A stretch of 64,000 bases of DNA, taken from the NCBI RefSeq assembly GCF_900105995.1, contig NZ_LT629785.1, forward strand, positions 1,984,001-2,048,000. The letters run 5' to 3'. The notes under the pieces are model-generated. The model ran no database searches, was not told where the DNA came from, and worked only from the letters and a program-made list of their open reading frames with translations. The translations under genes were made by a program, and so were the position numbers. This stretch comes from Pseudomonas pohangensis. GTDB taxonomy: Bacteria > Pseudomonadota > Gammaproteobacteria > Pseudomonadales > Pseudomonadaceae. Shown in pieces: positions 32,522 through 42,335 of the stretch. How positions within the stretch are numbered: position 1 is the first letter of the stretch; each line of letters starts with the position of its first letter.

Positions 32522-33649
32522 ATGAACCAAGCAACCAAACAGCTTTCAAAACTGTTCACCGCACTCGTTCTGGCCGGCATGACCAGCTATGCCCCAGCAG
32601 CGGACACCATCAAGATCGCCCTCGCCGGCCCGAAAACCGGCCCGGTTGCCCAGTACGGTGAAATGCAGTTCATCGGCGCCGAAATGGCCATCGAGCAGAT
32701 CAACAAGGCCGGTGGTGTTGACGGCATGATGCTCGAAGGCGTGGCGTACGATGACGCCTGCGATCCGAAGCAGGCTGTGGCCGTGGCCAACAAAATCGTC
32801 AACGACGAGATCAAGTTCGTGGTTGGCCACCTCTGCTCCAGCTCTACCCAGCCGGCTTCCGACGTCTATGAAGACGAAGGCATCCTGATGATTACCGCCG
32901 CCTCCACCAGCCCGGACATTACTACCCGCGGCCACCAGCTGACCTTCCGTACCATCGGTCTGGACAGCATGCAGGGTCCGACCGCTGCCAAATACATCGT
33001 CGAGCAGGTCAAGCCGAAGACTGTCGCCGTGATCCATGACAAGCAGCAATACGGCGAAGGCCTGGCCACCTCGGTCAAGGGTGCTCTGGAAAGCAGCGGC
33101 GTCAATGTGGCGGTGTTTGAAGGCATCAATGCCGGCGACAAGGACTACTCCTCGCTGATCGCCAAACTCAAGCAAGCCAATGTCGATTTCGTTTACTACG
33201 GCGGCTACCACCCCGAGCTGGGTCTGATCCTGCGTCAGTCCGCCGAAAAAGGCCTGAAGGCCAAGTTCATGGGTCCGGAAGGCGTGGGTAACAAGGAAAT
33301 TTCCGCCATTGCCGGCCCGGCCTCCGAAGGCATGCTGGTAACCCTGCCGAAATCCTTCGATCAGGATCCGAAAAACCAGGCACTGGTCGAAGCCTTCAAG
33401 GCCAAGAACCAGGATGCCAGCGGCCCGTTCGTATTCCCGGCTTACGCAGCAGTCCAGGTGATTGCCGAGAGTATCGACAAGGCTGACAGCACCGACACCG
33501 CCAAGGTCGCAGCTACCCTGCGCGCCAACAGCTTTGATACCCCGACCGGCACCCTGGCCTTCGACGACAAGGGCGACCTGAAAGACTTCAGCTTCGTCGT
33601 CTACGAGTGGCATCAGGACGGTTCCAAGACCGAAGCTCCGCTTAAATAA
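32522..33649 (+). CDS. braC: Branched-chain amino acid ABC transporter, substrate-binding protein
   Basis: 375 residues. Periplasmic receptor that binds leucine, isoleucine, valine (and alanine or threonine in Pseudomonas) and passes them to BraDE. A signal peptide ends near APAADTIK (residues 22-30). The fold is the LivJ type: IKIALAGPKTGPVAQYGEMQFIGAEMAIEQINKAGG, then VVGHLCSSSTQPASDVYEDEGI, which lines the ligand site. It is the first gene of the bra cluster, separated from braD by a hairpin at 33674-33699 that would let braC be made in excess. The spurious longer frame from 32372 covers the promoter region. Confidence 0.95.
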   Translation: MNQATKQLSKLFTALVLAGMTSYAPAADTIKIALAGPKTGPVAQYGEMQFIGAEMAIEQINKAGGVDGMMLEGVAYDDACDPKQAVAVANKIVNDEIKFVVGHLCSSSTQPASDVYEDEGILMITAASTSPDITTRGHQLTFRTIGLDSMQGPTAAKYIVEQVKPKTVAVIHDKQQYGEGLATSVKGALESSGVNVAVFEGINAGDKDYSSLIAKLKQANVDFVYYGGYHPELGLILRQSAEKGLKAKFMGPEGVGNKEISAIAGPASEGMLVTLPKSFDQDPKNQALVEAFKAKNQDASGPFVFPAYAAVQVIAESIDKADSTDTAKVAATLRANSFDTPTGTLAFDDKGDLKDFSFVVYEWHQDGSKTEAPLK

Positions 33650-33673
33650 GCAGGGCTGCCCCGCGTCAACCAG

Positions 33674-33699
33674 AGCCCACTGCCTTACCGCAGTGGGCT
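33674..33699 (+). terminator. Partial terminator between braC and braD
   Basis: AGCCCACTGC at 33674-33683 pairs with GCAGTGGGCT at 33690-33699 over a 6-base loop, followed by TTGTCTATTAA. It sits inside the operon, so it probably attenuates transcription from braC into braD. Confidence 0.8.
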
Positions 33700-33772
33700 T
33701 TGTCTATTAAAGTGACAACCCCGTTTTATGGCATCCGCAGAGCGTTCCGCGCGATGCATCAGGAGTTAGGCA

Positions 33773-34692
<920 letters not shown>

Positions 34693-34696
<4 letters not shown>

Positions 34697-35955
34697 GCAA
34701 CGCCTCCTCCCTGAAAACCGCCTTTTTCAGCGCCCTGCTGGTGCTGGCCGTGGCCTACCCGGTACTGGGCCTGAAACTCACCACCGTCGGCATCAAGCTG
34801 GAAGTGCATGGCGCCAGCCCGGCCGTGCTGTGGACCATTGCCGGCGCGGCCGTGCTGATGTTCATCTGGCAACTGTTGCGCAGCCGCCTGAGCGCACTCT
34901 GGTCGCGGGTGCCCGAGATGCCGAAAGTGCCCGGCGCTGCCAGCGACTTCCTCACCCGCCCCTCGACCCAGCGCTGGATCATTCTCGCACTGGTGATGGT
35001 CGGCCTGGTCTGGCCGTTCATGGTCAGCCGCGGCTCGGTGGACATTGTCACGCTGATCCTGATCTACATAATGCTCGGCCTCGGCCTGAACATCGTGGTC
35101 GGTCTGGCCGGCCTGCTTGATCTGGGTTACGTCGGCTTCTACGCCGTCGGCGCCTACACCTACGCCCTGCTCTCGCACTACTACGGCCTGGGCTTCTGGA
35201 CCTGTCTGCCGCTGGCCGGACTGATGGCAGCATTCTTCGGCTTTATCCTCGGCTTCCCGGTGTTGCGCCTGCGCGGCGATTACCTGGCCATCGTTACCCT
35301 CGGTTTCGGCGAAATCATCCGCCTGCTGCTGCGCAACATGACCTGGCTGACCGGCGGCCCCAACGGCGTCAGCAATATCGAGAAGCCAACGCTGTTCGGC
35401 CTGACCTTCGAGCGCAAGGCCGCCGAAGGCATGCAGACCTTCCATGAGTACTTCGGCATTGCCTACAACAGCATCAACAAGGTGATCTTCCTCTATCTGG
35501 TCGCCCTGTTGCTGGTGCTGATCACCCTGTTCGTGATCAACCGCCTGCTGCGCATGCCGATCGGCCGCGCCTGGGAAGCCTTGCGTGAAGACGAAATCGC
35601 CTGCCGCGCACTGGGCATGAACCCCACCGTGATCAAGCTCTCGGCGTTCACCCTGGGGGCCACCTTCGCCGGTTTTGCCGGCAGCTTCTTCGCCGCCCGC
35701 CAGGGTCTGGTCACACCGGAGTCGTTCACCTTCATCGAATCGGCGATCATCCTCGCCATCGTCGTGCTCGGCGGTATGGGCTCGCAGCTGGGCATCATCC
35801 TCGCTGCCGTGGTGATGATCCTGCTGCCGGAACTGATGCGCGAATTCAGCGACTACCGCATGCTGATGTTCGGCGCACTGATGGTGCTGATGATGATCTG
35901 GCGCCCACAGGGCCTGCTGCCGATGCAGCGGCCGCACCTGGAGTTGAAACCATGA
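34693..35955 (+). CDS. braE: Branched-chain amino acid ABC transporter, permease LivM/BraE
   Basis: 420 residues. Second permease of the system. An N-terminal extra region of about 110 residues with two or three membrane segments precedes the LivM core, which begins near MLGLGLNIVVGLAGLLDLGYVGFYAVGAYTYALL. LRLRGDYLAIVTLGFGEIIRLLLRN and VVLGGMGSQLGIILAAVV are conserved. It overlaps braD upstream and braF downstream by ATGA, so the permeases and ATPases are translated as a coupled set. Confidence 0.95.
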
Positions 35956-36719
35956 GCCGCCCGATTCTCGAGGTCAGCGGACTGACCATGCGTTTTGGCG
36001 GCCTGCTGGCGGTCGATCAGGTTGCCCTGAAGGTGCAGGAAAAGCAGGTGGTGTCGATGATCGGCCCGAACGGTGCCGGCAAGACCACCGTGTTCAACTG
36101 CCTGACCGGCTTCTACGAGCCCACCGATGGCGTGATCCTGCTCAACGACGAGCCGATCCAGAACCTGCCCGGGCACAAGATCGCCCGCAAGGGTGTGGTG
36201 CGGACCTTCCAGAACGTGCGCCTGTTCAAGGACATGACGGCGGTAGAGAACCTGCTGGTGGCCCAGCACCGCCATCTCAACACCAACTTCCTCTCCGGCC
36301 TGTTCAGCACCAAGGGCTTCCGCCGCAGCGAGCACACCGCCATGGAGTTTGCCGCGCACTGGCTGGAGCAGGTCAACCTGACCGAGTTCGCCAACCGCCC
36401 GGCCGGCACCCTCGCCTATGGCCAGCAACGCCGTCTGGAAATCGCCCGCTGCATGATGACGCGGCCGAGCATCCTCATGCTCGACGAACCGGCCGCCGGC
36501 CTCAATCCGCGCGAAACCGAAGACCTCAAGGCGCTGATCGGCATGTTGCGCGACAAGCACAATGTCACCGTGTTGCTGATCGAGCACGACATGAAGCTGG
36601 TCATGAGCATTTCCGACTACATCTACGTGATCAACCAGGGCACGCCGCTGGCTGACGGGACGCCGGAGCAGATCCGCAACAACCCGGAAGTGATCAAAGC
36701 CTATCTGGGGGAAGCGTAA
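35952..36719 (+). CDS. braF: Branched-chain amino acid ABC transporter, ATPase LivG/BraF
   Basis: 255 residues. One of two ATPases driving uptake. Walker A GPNGAGKTT near 39-47, a long insertion after FQNVRLFKDMTAVENLLVAQH typical of LivG, signature-like LAYGQQRRLEIARC, and Walker B ILMLDEPAAGLNP. The GLNPRE sequence after Walker B and the IEHDMKLVM switch are intact, so the protein should be active. Three bases separate it from braG. Confidence 0.95.
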   Translation: MSRPILEVSGLTMRFGGLLAVDQVALKVQEKQVVSMIGPNGAGKTTVFNCLTGFYEPTDGVILLNDEPIQNLPGHKIARKGVVRTFQNVRLFKDMTAVENLLVAQHRHLNTNFLSGLFSTKGFRRSEHTAMEFAAHWLEQVNLTEFANRPAGTLAYGQQRRLEIARCMMTRPSILMLDEPAAGLNPRETEDLKALIGMLRDKHNVTVLLIEHDMKLVMSISDYIYVINQGTPLADGTPEQIRNNPEVIKAYLGEA

Positions 36720-36722
36720 GCC

Positions 36723-37424
36723 ATGCTGAATTTCAAGGACGTTTGCACTTTCTACGGCAAGATCCAGGCCCTGCACAACATCAGCATCGATGTAGAGCAA
36801 GGCGAGATCGTCACCCTGATCGGCGCCAACGGCGCCGGCAAATCCACCCTGCTGATGACCCTCTGCGGCTCGCCACAGGCCAGCAGCGGCAGCATCCGCT
36901 TTATGGGCGATGAGCTGGTCGGTCTGGATACCCCGGACATCATGCGCAGGAGCATTGCCGTGGTGCCCGAAGGACGCCGGGTATTTGCCCGCCTGACGGT
37001 CGAGGAAAACCTCGCCATGGGCGGCTTCTTCACCGCAAAGGGCGCCTATCAGGAGCAGATGGACAAGGTCCTGCACCTGTTCCCGCGGCTCAAGGAGCGC
37101 TTCGCCCAGCGTGCCGGCACCATGTCCGGCGGCGAACAGCAGATGCTCGCCATCGGCCGGGCGCTGATGAGCAAACCGACCCTGCTGCTGCTCGACGAAC
37201 CCTCGCTGGGGCTGGCACCAATCATCATCCAGCAGATCTTCGACATCATCGAACAGCTGCGCGAGGACGGCGTCACCGTGTTCCTCGTCGAGCAGAACGC
37301 CAACCAGGCGTTGAAGCTGGCCGACCGTGCCTATGTGCTGGAAAACGGCCACATCGTCATGCAGGGCACCGGCGCCGAACTGCTGGTCGACCCGAAAGTA
37401 CGCGACGCCTATCTGGGTGGTTGA
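36723..37424 (+). CDS. braG: Branched-chain amino acid ABC transporter, ATPase LivF/BraG
   Basis: 233 residues, the second ATPase. Walker A GANGAGKSTLL near 35-45, signature MSGGEQQMLAIGRALM, Walker B LLLLDEPSLGLAP, and switch VEQNANQALKLADRAYVLENGHIV. It closes the operon, and a 13-base stem terminator follows immediately. Confidence 0.95.
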   Translation: MLNFKDVCTFYGKIQALHNISIDVEQGEIVTLIGANGAGKSTLLMTLCGSPQASSGSIRFMGDELVGLDTPDIMRRSIAVVPEGRRVFARLTVEENLAMGGFFTAKGAYQEQMDKVLHLFPRLKERFAQRAGTMSGGEQQMLAIGRALMSKPTLLLLDEPSLGLAPIIIQQIFDIIEQLREDGVTVFLVEQNANQALKLADRAYVLENGHIVMQGTGAELLVDPKVRDAYLGG

Positions 37425-37428
37425 GCCT

Positions 37429-37463
37429 GCTGCGTTGACCGGCCTACAGGCGGTCAACGCAGC
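37429..37463. terminator. Bidirectional terminator after braG
   Basis: GCTGCGTTGACCG at 37429-37441 pairs perfectly with CGGTCAACGCAGC at 37451-37463 over a 9-base loop. It lies 4 bases past the braG stop and 6 bases from the stop of the convergent DoxX-like gene. Confidence 0.85.
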
Positions 37464-37469
37464 CGCGCT

Positions 37470-37877
37470 TTAGCGGGAAATGTTATCGACTGCCAGACGA
37501 TCCTCGTCACGGAAAGCGATCAGCAGCAGACTTGCCGCCATGATGATCAGCGAAGGGTAGAACAGCGCATTGCTTCCGCTGAACACCCAGCCCCAGGGGT
37601 CAATCACCGACTGCGCTACGGCCAGCAACGATGCGCCGTTAAGCAGCAACTGCAGCGGGTAAGCCCAGCGGCGCATAGCCCCGAACACCACCAGCAGACC
37701 GAGCAGAACCTGCAAGATGCCGGCAATTTGCAGCGCACTTTCCGCCGCCAGAAAGCCGAAGTAGAACTTGTTGGCCACGGCCATCCCGTGTTCAACGTTA
37801 AACACCTTGTCAGCGCCCCAGATCACCAGCAGCCAGCCTAGCGATATGCGCAGTAGTAACAGCGTCCAGATCTTCAT
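37470..37877 (-). CDS. DoxX-like four-helix membrane protein
   Basis: 135 residues with four membrane segments. LLRISLGWLLVIWGADKVFN at the start and the later GILQVLLGLLVVFGAMRRWAYPLQL resemble the DoxX family, small membrane proteins often near redox enzymes. No function can be assigned. It lies upstream of the braG terminator on the minus strand, 79 bases downstream of the flavin oxidoreductase gene, and could be the last gene of the ArsS-centred run. Confidence 0.72.
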   Translation of the reverse strand: MKIWTLLLLRISLGWLLVIWGADKVFNVEHGMAVANKFYFGFLAAESALQIAGILQVLLGLLVVFGAMRRWAYPLQLLLNGASLLAVAQSVIDPWGWVFSGSNALFYPSLIIMAASLLLIAFRDEDRLAVDNISR

Positions 37878-37956
37878 TGTGTTGCTCCTTCCAAGACAAG
37901 TTTGTCACCGGCCCCTGTCGTAGCTGGCCAGCGGTTTTTTAATGCATTGCCAGCTG

Positions 37957-39042
37957 TCAGCTCTCGGCGCCGTGCAGTGCCATGAAGCGGCGATCCAGCC
38001 GGTCCTTCCAGCGGCCCAGCCATTTGCCTTCGGCGGTCAGGCCGGCCCAGCTGAGCAGCGCCCCGCCCTGCCCGTCGGCCAGCAATGCCAGAGCCTGTCG
38101 CTGTGGTTGATATTTCTGTAGTGGCTGGCTAGCCAGGGCTGCTGCCAGATTGGCCGCCAGCAGCGGCCCCTGACGCACGGCATACACCCCGCTGCGCGGG
38201 GTAGCCGGCAGGCTGGCGCAATCACCCACGGCAAACACATGGGGATGGGAGAGGCTCTGCAAGGTCGGGCCGATCCGCACGAAACCGCGCGCGTCGGTGT
38301 CCAGGCCGGACTCGCGCAACCAGGGCAAGGCACTGGCACCGGTAGCAAGGATTACCCGCCCGCCGCGCCAGACGCTGTGTCCGTCAGCCAACAGGCTGTC
38401 GCCCTGTATGGCATCCACGGCCACGCCTTCCATGACCTGCACACCGGCAGCCGCCAGATGGCGCAACGCCCGCCGGCGCAAGGCTGGCGGGTGGCCGTTG
38501 AGTAGCGGGCTGTTGCTGAGCAAGGTCAGTTGCGGCACCTGCCGGCCAAGCGCCAGCGCCAGCTCCACACCCGCCGCACCGCCGCCGAGAATGGCCAGCG
38601 CCTGTGGTGCTTGTTGCCACTCACTCCAGCCCTGCAGGAAGGCCGCGAACGGTTTGACCGGCAACAGCGCCAGTGAGATGTCCGTAGTGGCCGGCGCCTG
38701 CGGCTGCGAACCCAGATTGAGCGACAACCAGCGGGCGGCATAACGCTGGGCATTTTCGAGGCTGACGCTGTTGCTGGCTGCATCCAGACCGAGCAGACGA
38801 CCTTGCAGAAACTCGACACCGGCTGCGGCACACAAGGGTGCCAGGGCGATGCGGCATTGCTGCGGCCGATAGCGACCGGCCAGCAAGCCCGGCAGCATGC
38901 CCGAGTACCAGGCATAAGGCCCTTCGCTGACCAGCGCGATGCGGCCTGCCGGCCGTTGCCCGGCGCGCCACAGGCGCAGCACGCCCAGATGGGCATGGCC
39001 GGCGCCGGCCAATAGCAGATCGAATGGCGCGTTCGCCGTCAT
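37957..39042 (-). CDS. NADH-dehydrogenase-like FAD/NAD(P) oxidoreductase (selenium/radical-SAM-associated type)
   Basis: 361 residues. A flavin disulfide-reductase-fold protein without the redox-active CxxxxC pair. The FAD-binding GAGHAHLG is near 12-19; the second nucleotide site is ILGGGAAGVELALALG; ATGASALPWL and HPHVFAVGDCASLP are typical of Ndh-like enzymes. This sub-type (GAGHAHLxVLR start) is often found fused to or near selD and radical SAM genes in other genomes. Its ATG overlaps the stop of the MerA-like fusion by four bases, so it belongs to that operon. The electron acceptor is unknown. Confidence 0.82.
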   Translation of the reverse strand: MTANAPFDLLLAGAGHAHLGVLRLWRAGQRPAGRIALVSEGPYAWYSGMLPGLLAGRYRPQQCRIALAPLCAAAGVEFLQGRLLGLDAASNSVSLENAQRYAARWLSLNLGSQPQAPATTDISLALLPVKPFAAFLQGWSEWQQAPQALAILGGGAAGVELALALGRQVPQLTLLSNSPLLNGHPPALRRRALRHLAAAGVQVMEGVAVDAIQGDSLLADGHSVWRGGRVILATGASALPWLRESGLDTDARGFVRIGPTLQSLSHPHVFAVGDCASLPATPRSGVYAVRQGPLLAANLAAALASQPLQKYQPQRQALALLADGQGGALLSWAGLTAEGKWLGRWKDRLDRRFMALHGAES

Positions 39043-41213
39043 TCCGCAACCACGGCCTGATCCGCCTGCTTGCCGCCGCGACGCCACTGATGGAATCTGG
39101 CCACCCAGCGCAAGACCGTCTGCGGGGCATGGGCGCGTTTCCATTCGCCGGCCACGGCCTTGTTGGCTTCGGCCAGGGTCGGGTAGATATGGATGGTGCC
39201 GAGCACCTTGTTCAGACCATGACCGTGCTTCATCGCCGCCACGTATTCGGCGATCAGGTCACCGGCATGCTCGCCGACGATGGTCACGCCGAGAATGCGA
39301 TCCTTGCCCGGCACGGTCAGCAACTTGATATAGCCACTGGCGGCGTCATCGGCGATAGCCCGGTCGAGATCGTCAATCCCGAAACGGGTCACCTCACAGG
39401 CAATTCCCTGTGCCCTGGCATCCTGCTCGTTGAGTCCGACACGGGCGACTTCCGGATCGGTAAAGGTCGCCCAGGGGATCACCCGGTAATCCACCTTGAA
39501 GCGCTTGAAGCCGCCGAACAGGCCGTTGACCGCTGCGTACCAGGCCTGGTGCGACGAGGTATGGGTGAACTGATAGGGGCCGGTGACATCACCCACGGCG
39601 AAGATATTCGGGAAACGCGTGGCCAGGTATTCGTCGACTTCCAGGGTGCCATTGGAGCGCAGCGCCAGTTGCAGCTGCTCCGCGCCAAAGCCCTTGACGT
39701 TGGCCACCCGTCCCAGGGCGAACAGCACCTGATCGAAGGCAATCGCTACTTCACTGTCATCGGCCAGATTCAGGCACACCAGATGCTGCTGCCCCTCGAT
39801 GATCTCGAAGCGCACGGCCTTGTGCTGCAAGCACAGGTCTACACCATCCTGGCGCAGGCTGGCCATCACCGCCTGGCTGGCTTCGGGGTCCTCACGGATC
39901 AGCAGGCGTTCGGTCATTTCCACCTGGGTCACACTGCTGCCCAGACGCTGGAAGGCTTGCGCCAGTTCGCAGCCAATCGGCCCGCCACCGAGCACCAGCA
40001 GGCGTTGGGGCTGCTCACGCAGGTCCCAGACATTGTCCGAAGTCAGCGGCGTCACCAGCTCGATACCCGCAATCTTTGGCACTAGCGGACGCGCACCGGT
40101 GGCAATCACAATGGCCCGCGTACTCAGGGTCTGGCCATTGACCTCCACCGTCCACGGCGAGGTGATCTTCGCCTCGCCCTGCAGCACTTCCACGCCCAGG
40201 CCGCTGTAGCGCTCGACCGAATCATGCGGTTCGATAGCGGCCACCACCCGCTGCACGCGCTGCATCACCGCAGCAAAATCCACCTCGGGTTTTACTGCCC
40301 TGAACCCCAGCTGCTCGGCCTTGCCCATTTCATGGGCCAGCTTGGCCGAACGGATCAGCGCCTTCGACGGCACGCAGCCGGTATTCAGGCAGTCGCCACC
40401 CATCTGGTGCTTCTCGATCAGCGTCACTTTGGCTTTCACCGCTGCGGCGATATAGGCCGAAACCAGGCCGCCGGAGCCGGCACCGATGACGATCATGTTG
40501 CGATCAAACGCCTTCGGTTTGACCCAGCCGGCGTAGACCTTGCGTGCCTTGACCAGCTCCAGCAGCTTGCGCGACACCAGCGGCAACACACCAAGCAGGA
40601 CAAAGGCACCCAGCAGTCCCGGCGAGAGAATGCCGGCCAGCGAATCGAGCTGGCCCAGTTCACGTCCGGCGTTCACATACACCAGGGTGCCGGGCAGCAT
40701 GCCGATCTGGCTGACCCACCAGTAGGTACGCGCCGGCAAACGGGTCAGGCCCATGCCCAGATTGATCAGAAAGAACGGGAATACCGGCACCAGCCGCAGG
40801 GCAAACAGAAAGGCCGCGCCTTCACGCTCGATACCCTGATCGAAGCTGGCCAGACGCTGGCCGAAGCGCGCTTCTACCCAGTCGCGCAGCAGAAAACGGC
40901 TGATCAGCATGGCCAGGGTGGCCCCCAGCGTCGAGGCAAAGGACACCAGCACAGTACCGCCCAACAGGCCGAACAAGGCCCCCGCCACCAGGGTCATGAT
41001 GGCCGCACCGGGCAGCGACAAGCCGGTGACCAGCACATAGAGCACAAAGAACAGCCCTGCGGCCAGCATCGGCCCCTCGGCAACCCGCTGGTTGAGCGCG
41101 CCCTGTTGCTCCTTCAGCGCAGCCAGATTGAGGTATTGGCCCAGATCGAAGGCAAAGAACCCGGCGATCAGCAGCGCGATCAGTGTGAGTAGAACCAGCT
41201 TGCGAGTATTCAT
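39039..41213 (-). CDS. TVP38/DedA-like membrane domain fused to mercuric-reductase-like FAD oxidoreductase
   Basis: 724 residues, two parts. Residues 1-225 are a TVP38/VTT (SNARE-associated) membrane domain with about six helices (FFVLYVLVTGLSLPGAAIMTLVAGALFG near 55-82). From about 239 a full pyridine-nucleotide disulfide oxidoreductase follows: NMIVIGAGSGGLVSAY, the redox pair C275-LNTG-C280, GGGPIGCELAQAFQRLG, AVGDVTGPYQFTH, and a dimerisation domain ending GTIHIYPTLAEANK. It lacks the N-terminal metal-binding domain and the C-terminal vicinal cysteines of true mercuric reductase, so mercury is unlikely. Its start overlaps the stop of the phosphoesterase gene by one base (TGATG). Confidence 0.87.
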   Translation of the reverse strand: MNTRKLVLLTLIALLIAGFFAFDLGQYLNLAALKEQQGALNQRVAEGPMLAAGLFFVLYVLVTGLSLPGAAIMTLVAGALFGLLGGTVLVSFASTLGATLAMLISRFLLRDWVEARFGQRLASFDQGIEREGAAFLFALRLVPVFPFFLINLGMGLTRLPARTYWWVSQIGMLPGTLVYVNAGRELGQLDSLAGILSPGLLGAFVLLGVLPLVSRKLLELVKARKVYAGWVKPKAFDRNMIVIGAGSGGLVSAYIAAAVKAKVTLIEKHQMGGDCLNTGCVPSKALIRSAKLAHEMGKAEQLGFRAVKPEVDFAAVMQRVQRVVAAIEPHDSVERYSGLGVEVLQGEAKITSPWTVEVNGQTLSTRAIVIATGARPLVPKIAGIELVTPLTSDNVWDLREQPQRLLVLGGGPIGCELAQAFQRLGSSVTQVEMTERLLIREDPEASQAVMASLRQDGVDLCLQHKAVRFEIIEGQQHLVCLNLADDSEVAIAFDQVLFALGRVANVKGFGAEQLQLALRSNGTLEVDEYLATRFPNIFAVGDVTGPYQFTHTSSHQAWYAAVNGLFGGFKRFKVDYRVIPWATFTDPEVARVGLNEQDARAQGIACEVTRFGIDDLDRAIADDAASGYIKLLTVPGKDRILGVTIVGEHAGDLIAEYVAAMKHGHGLNKVLGTIHIYPTLAEANKAVAGEWKRAHAPQTVLRWVARFHQWRRGGKQADQAVVAE

Positions 41214-42184
41214 CAGTAATCCGTTGATTGCACAGAGGGTGTAGTGCACTGCCTGAAACCAGCCGGCAGTAGCGGGTCCCGCGCGTCGTCTGGACCGTGC
41301 AGCAGGCGCTGACGGTAGGACTGCGCGGCGGCACTGGCCGCCGGCCACTGGCGGTCAAAATCGGCCATGAACGCAGCCTGGTCATAGGCCAGTGGCAGCG
41401 CTTCAATCCACAGCCCGGCCTGCTCGATGCCGTACAGCGCAGCGGCATGGGATGTGCGGCCAATGCGACTGATCAGGCCATGGGTGGTGCCGGCAAAATT
41501 CGGCATACCGGCCGCGCCGTTGTTGATCAGCACGCCTGCCGGCAAGCCCAGCAGCACCGGCGCACAGGTATGGCTGGTGGCGAACACCTGCACGCCCTGC
41601 TGCTGCAGCCAGGTATCCAGCGCTAGCTGGCGCTGCGGTTGTTGCAGGGCCTCACGGGAACATTGCCAGCCGGCCAGCGAGGCCTCGTCGCCATGGCTGA
41701 TGGCTACCCGCTGCCCCGCGACTGTCACCACGGCGCAAGCAGCACGCTGCGCCAGTGGTGCGCGCAACTCGGGTAATGCAGCCAGCGTCTGCACCAGTTC
41801 CTGATGAATGCGGTTCGACCAGTCCACCGTCTGTTCCGCCACGCTGTCGGGATAGGCACAGCCGCAGCCGGCACCCAGATCCTGTGCTCTGGCCAGCTCG
41901 GTCTCGACATTGCCGCGCAACACACAATGGCCGGCGGCACGCTGTTCCATTTCGGCAAACAGCCCGGGGTCACGGTCAAACCAGTGCAGGTCGCCGTTGA
42001 ACACCACCAGTGCTTGCGGCTCGTCCGCCAGCAGGCGGTCAAGGGCATCCAGCGCCTGACGGTTGCCATACAGTCCGCCGACCACATACAGGCTGTCACA
42101 GGCAAACAGCGGCTCGCCCTGAAAGGCCGTTACCGGCAGGCGGTAATCCAGCGGGCAGTCGCGACCCGGACGCAGGGCCGTCAC
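41213..42184 (-). CDS. Metallophosphoesterase-like protein with altered first motif
   Basis: 323 residues. A calcineurin-like phosphoesterase plan can be traced: GGLYGNRQALDAL where GDIHGN is normal, FNGDLHWFDRD for GDxxDRG, LRGNVETEL for GNHE, then AISHGDE and a late FATSHTCAP. The first motif has lost both its Asp and His, so normal two-metal catalysis is doubtful, while motifs 2 to 5 remain plausible. It is placed between the symporter and the TVP38 fusion, touching the latter. No signal peptide. A reliable substrate cannot be proposed. Confidence 0.65.
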   Translation of the reverse strand: MTALRPGRDCPLDYRLPVTAFQGEPLFACDSLYVVGGLYGNRQALDALDRLLADEPQALVVFNGDLHWFDRDPGLFAEMEQRAAGHCVLRGNVETELARAQDLGAGCGCAYPDSVAEQTVDWSNRIHQELVQTLAALPELRAPLAQRAACAVVTVAGQRVAISHGDEASLAGWQCSREALQQPQRQLALDTWLQQQGVQVFATSHTCAPVLLGLPAGVLINNGAAGMPNFAGTTHGLISRIGRTSHAAALYGIEQAGLWIEALPLAYDQAAFMADFDRQWPAASAAAQSYRQRLLHGPDDARDPLLPAGFRQCTTPSVQSTDY

Positions 42185-42251
42185 CTGGCCACCTCATGCG
42201 ACAGCCCCAGGCAAGCACAAGCAAAGCGCCCGGCTGCCCGGAGCCAGCAGC

Positions 42252-42310
42252 AGGAGCGGGCTTGCCCACGATCCGGGCCAGACCAGCGCTTCGCGGGCAA
42301 GCCCGCTCCT
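42252..42310. repeat. REP-type hairpin
   Basis: AGGAGCGGGCTTGCCC at 42252-42267 is repeated, perfectly inverted, at 42295-42310. Same family as the REP inside hrpA (GGAGCGGGCT core). It lies between the symporter gene and the phosphoesterase gene. Confidence 0.88.
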
Positions 42311-42335
42311 ACGGCCTCAACGCAGCTGTAACGCT

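Noticed and set aside
39039..41213. Mercuric reductase (merA)
   Set aside because: The metal-binding N-terminal domain and C-terminal Cys pair are missing, and no other mer genes are nearby.
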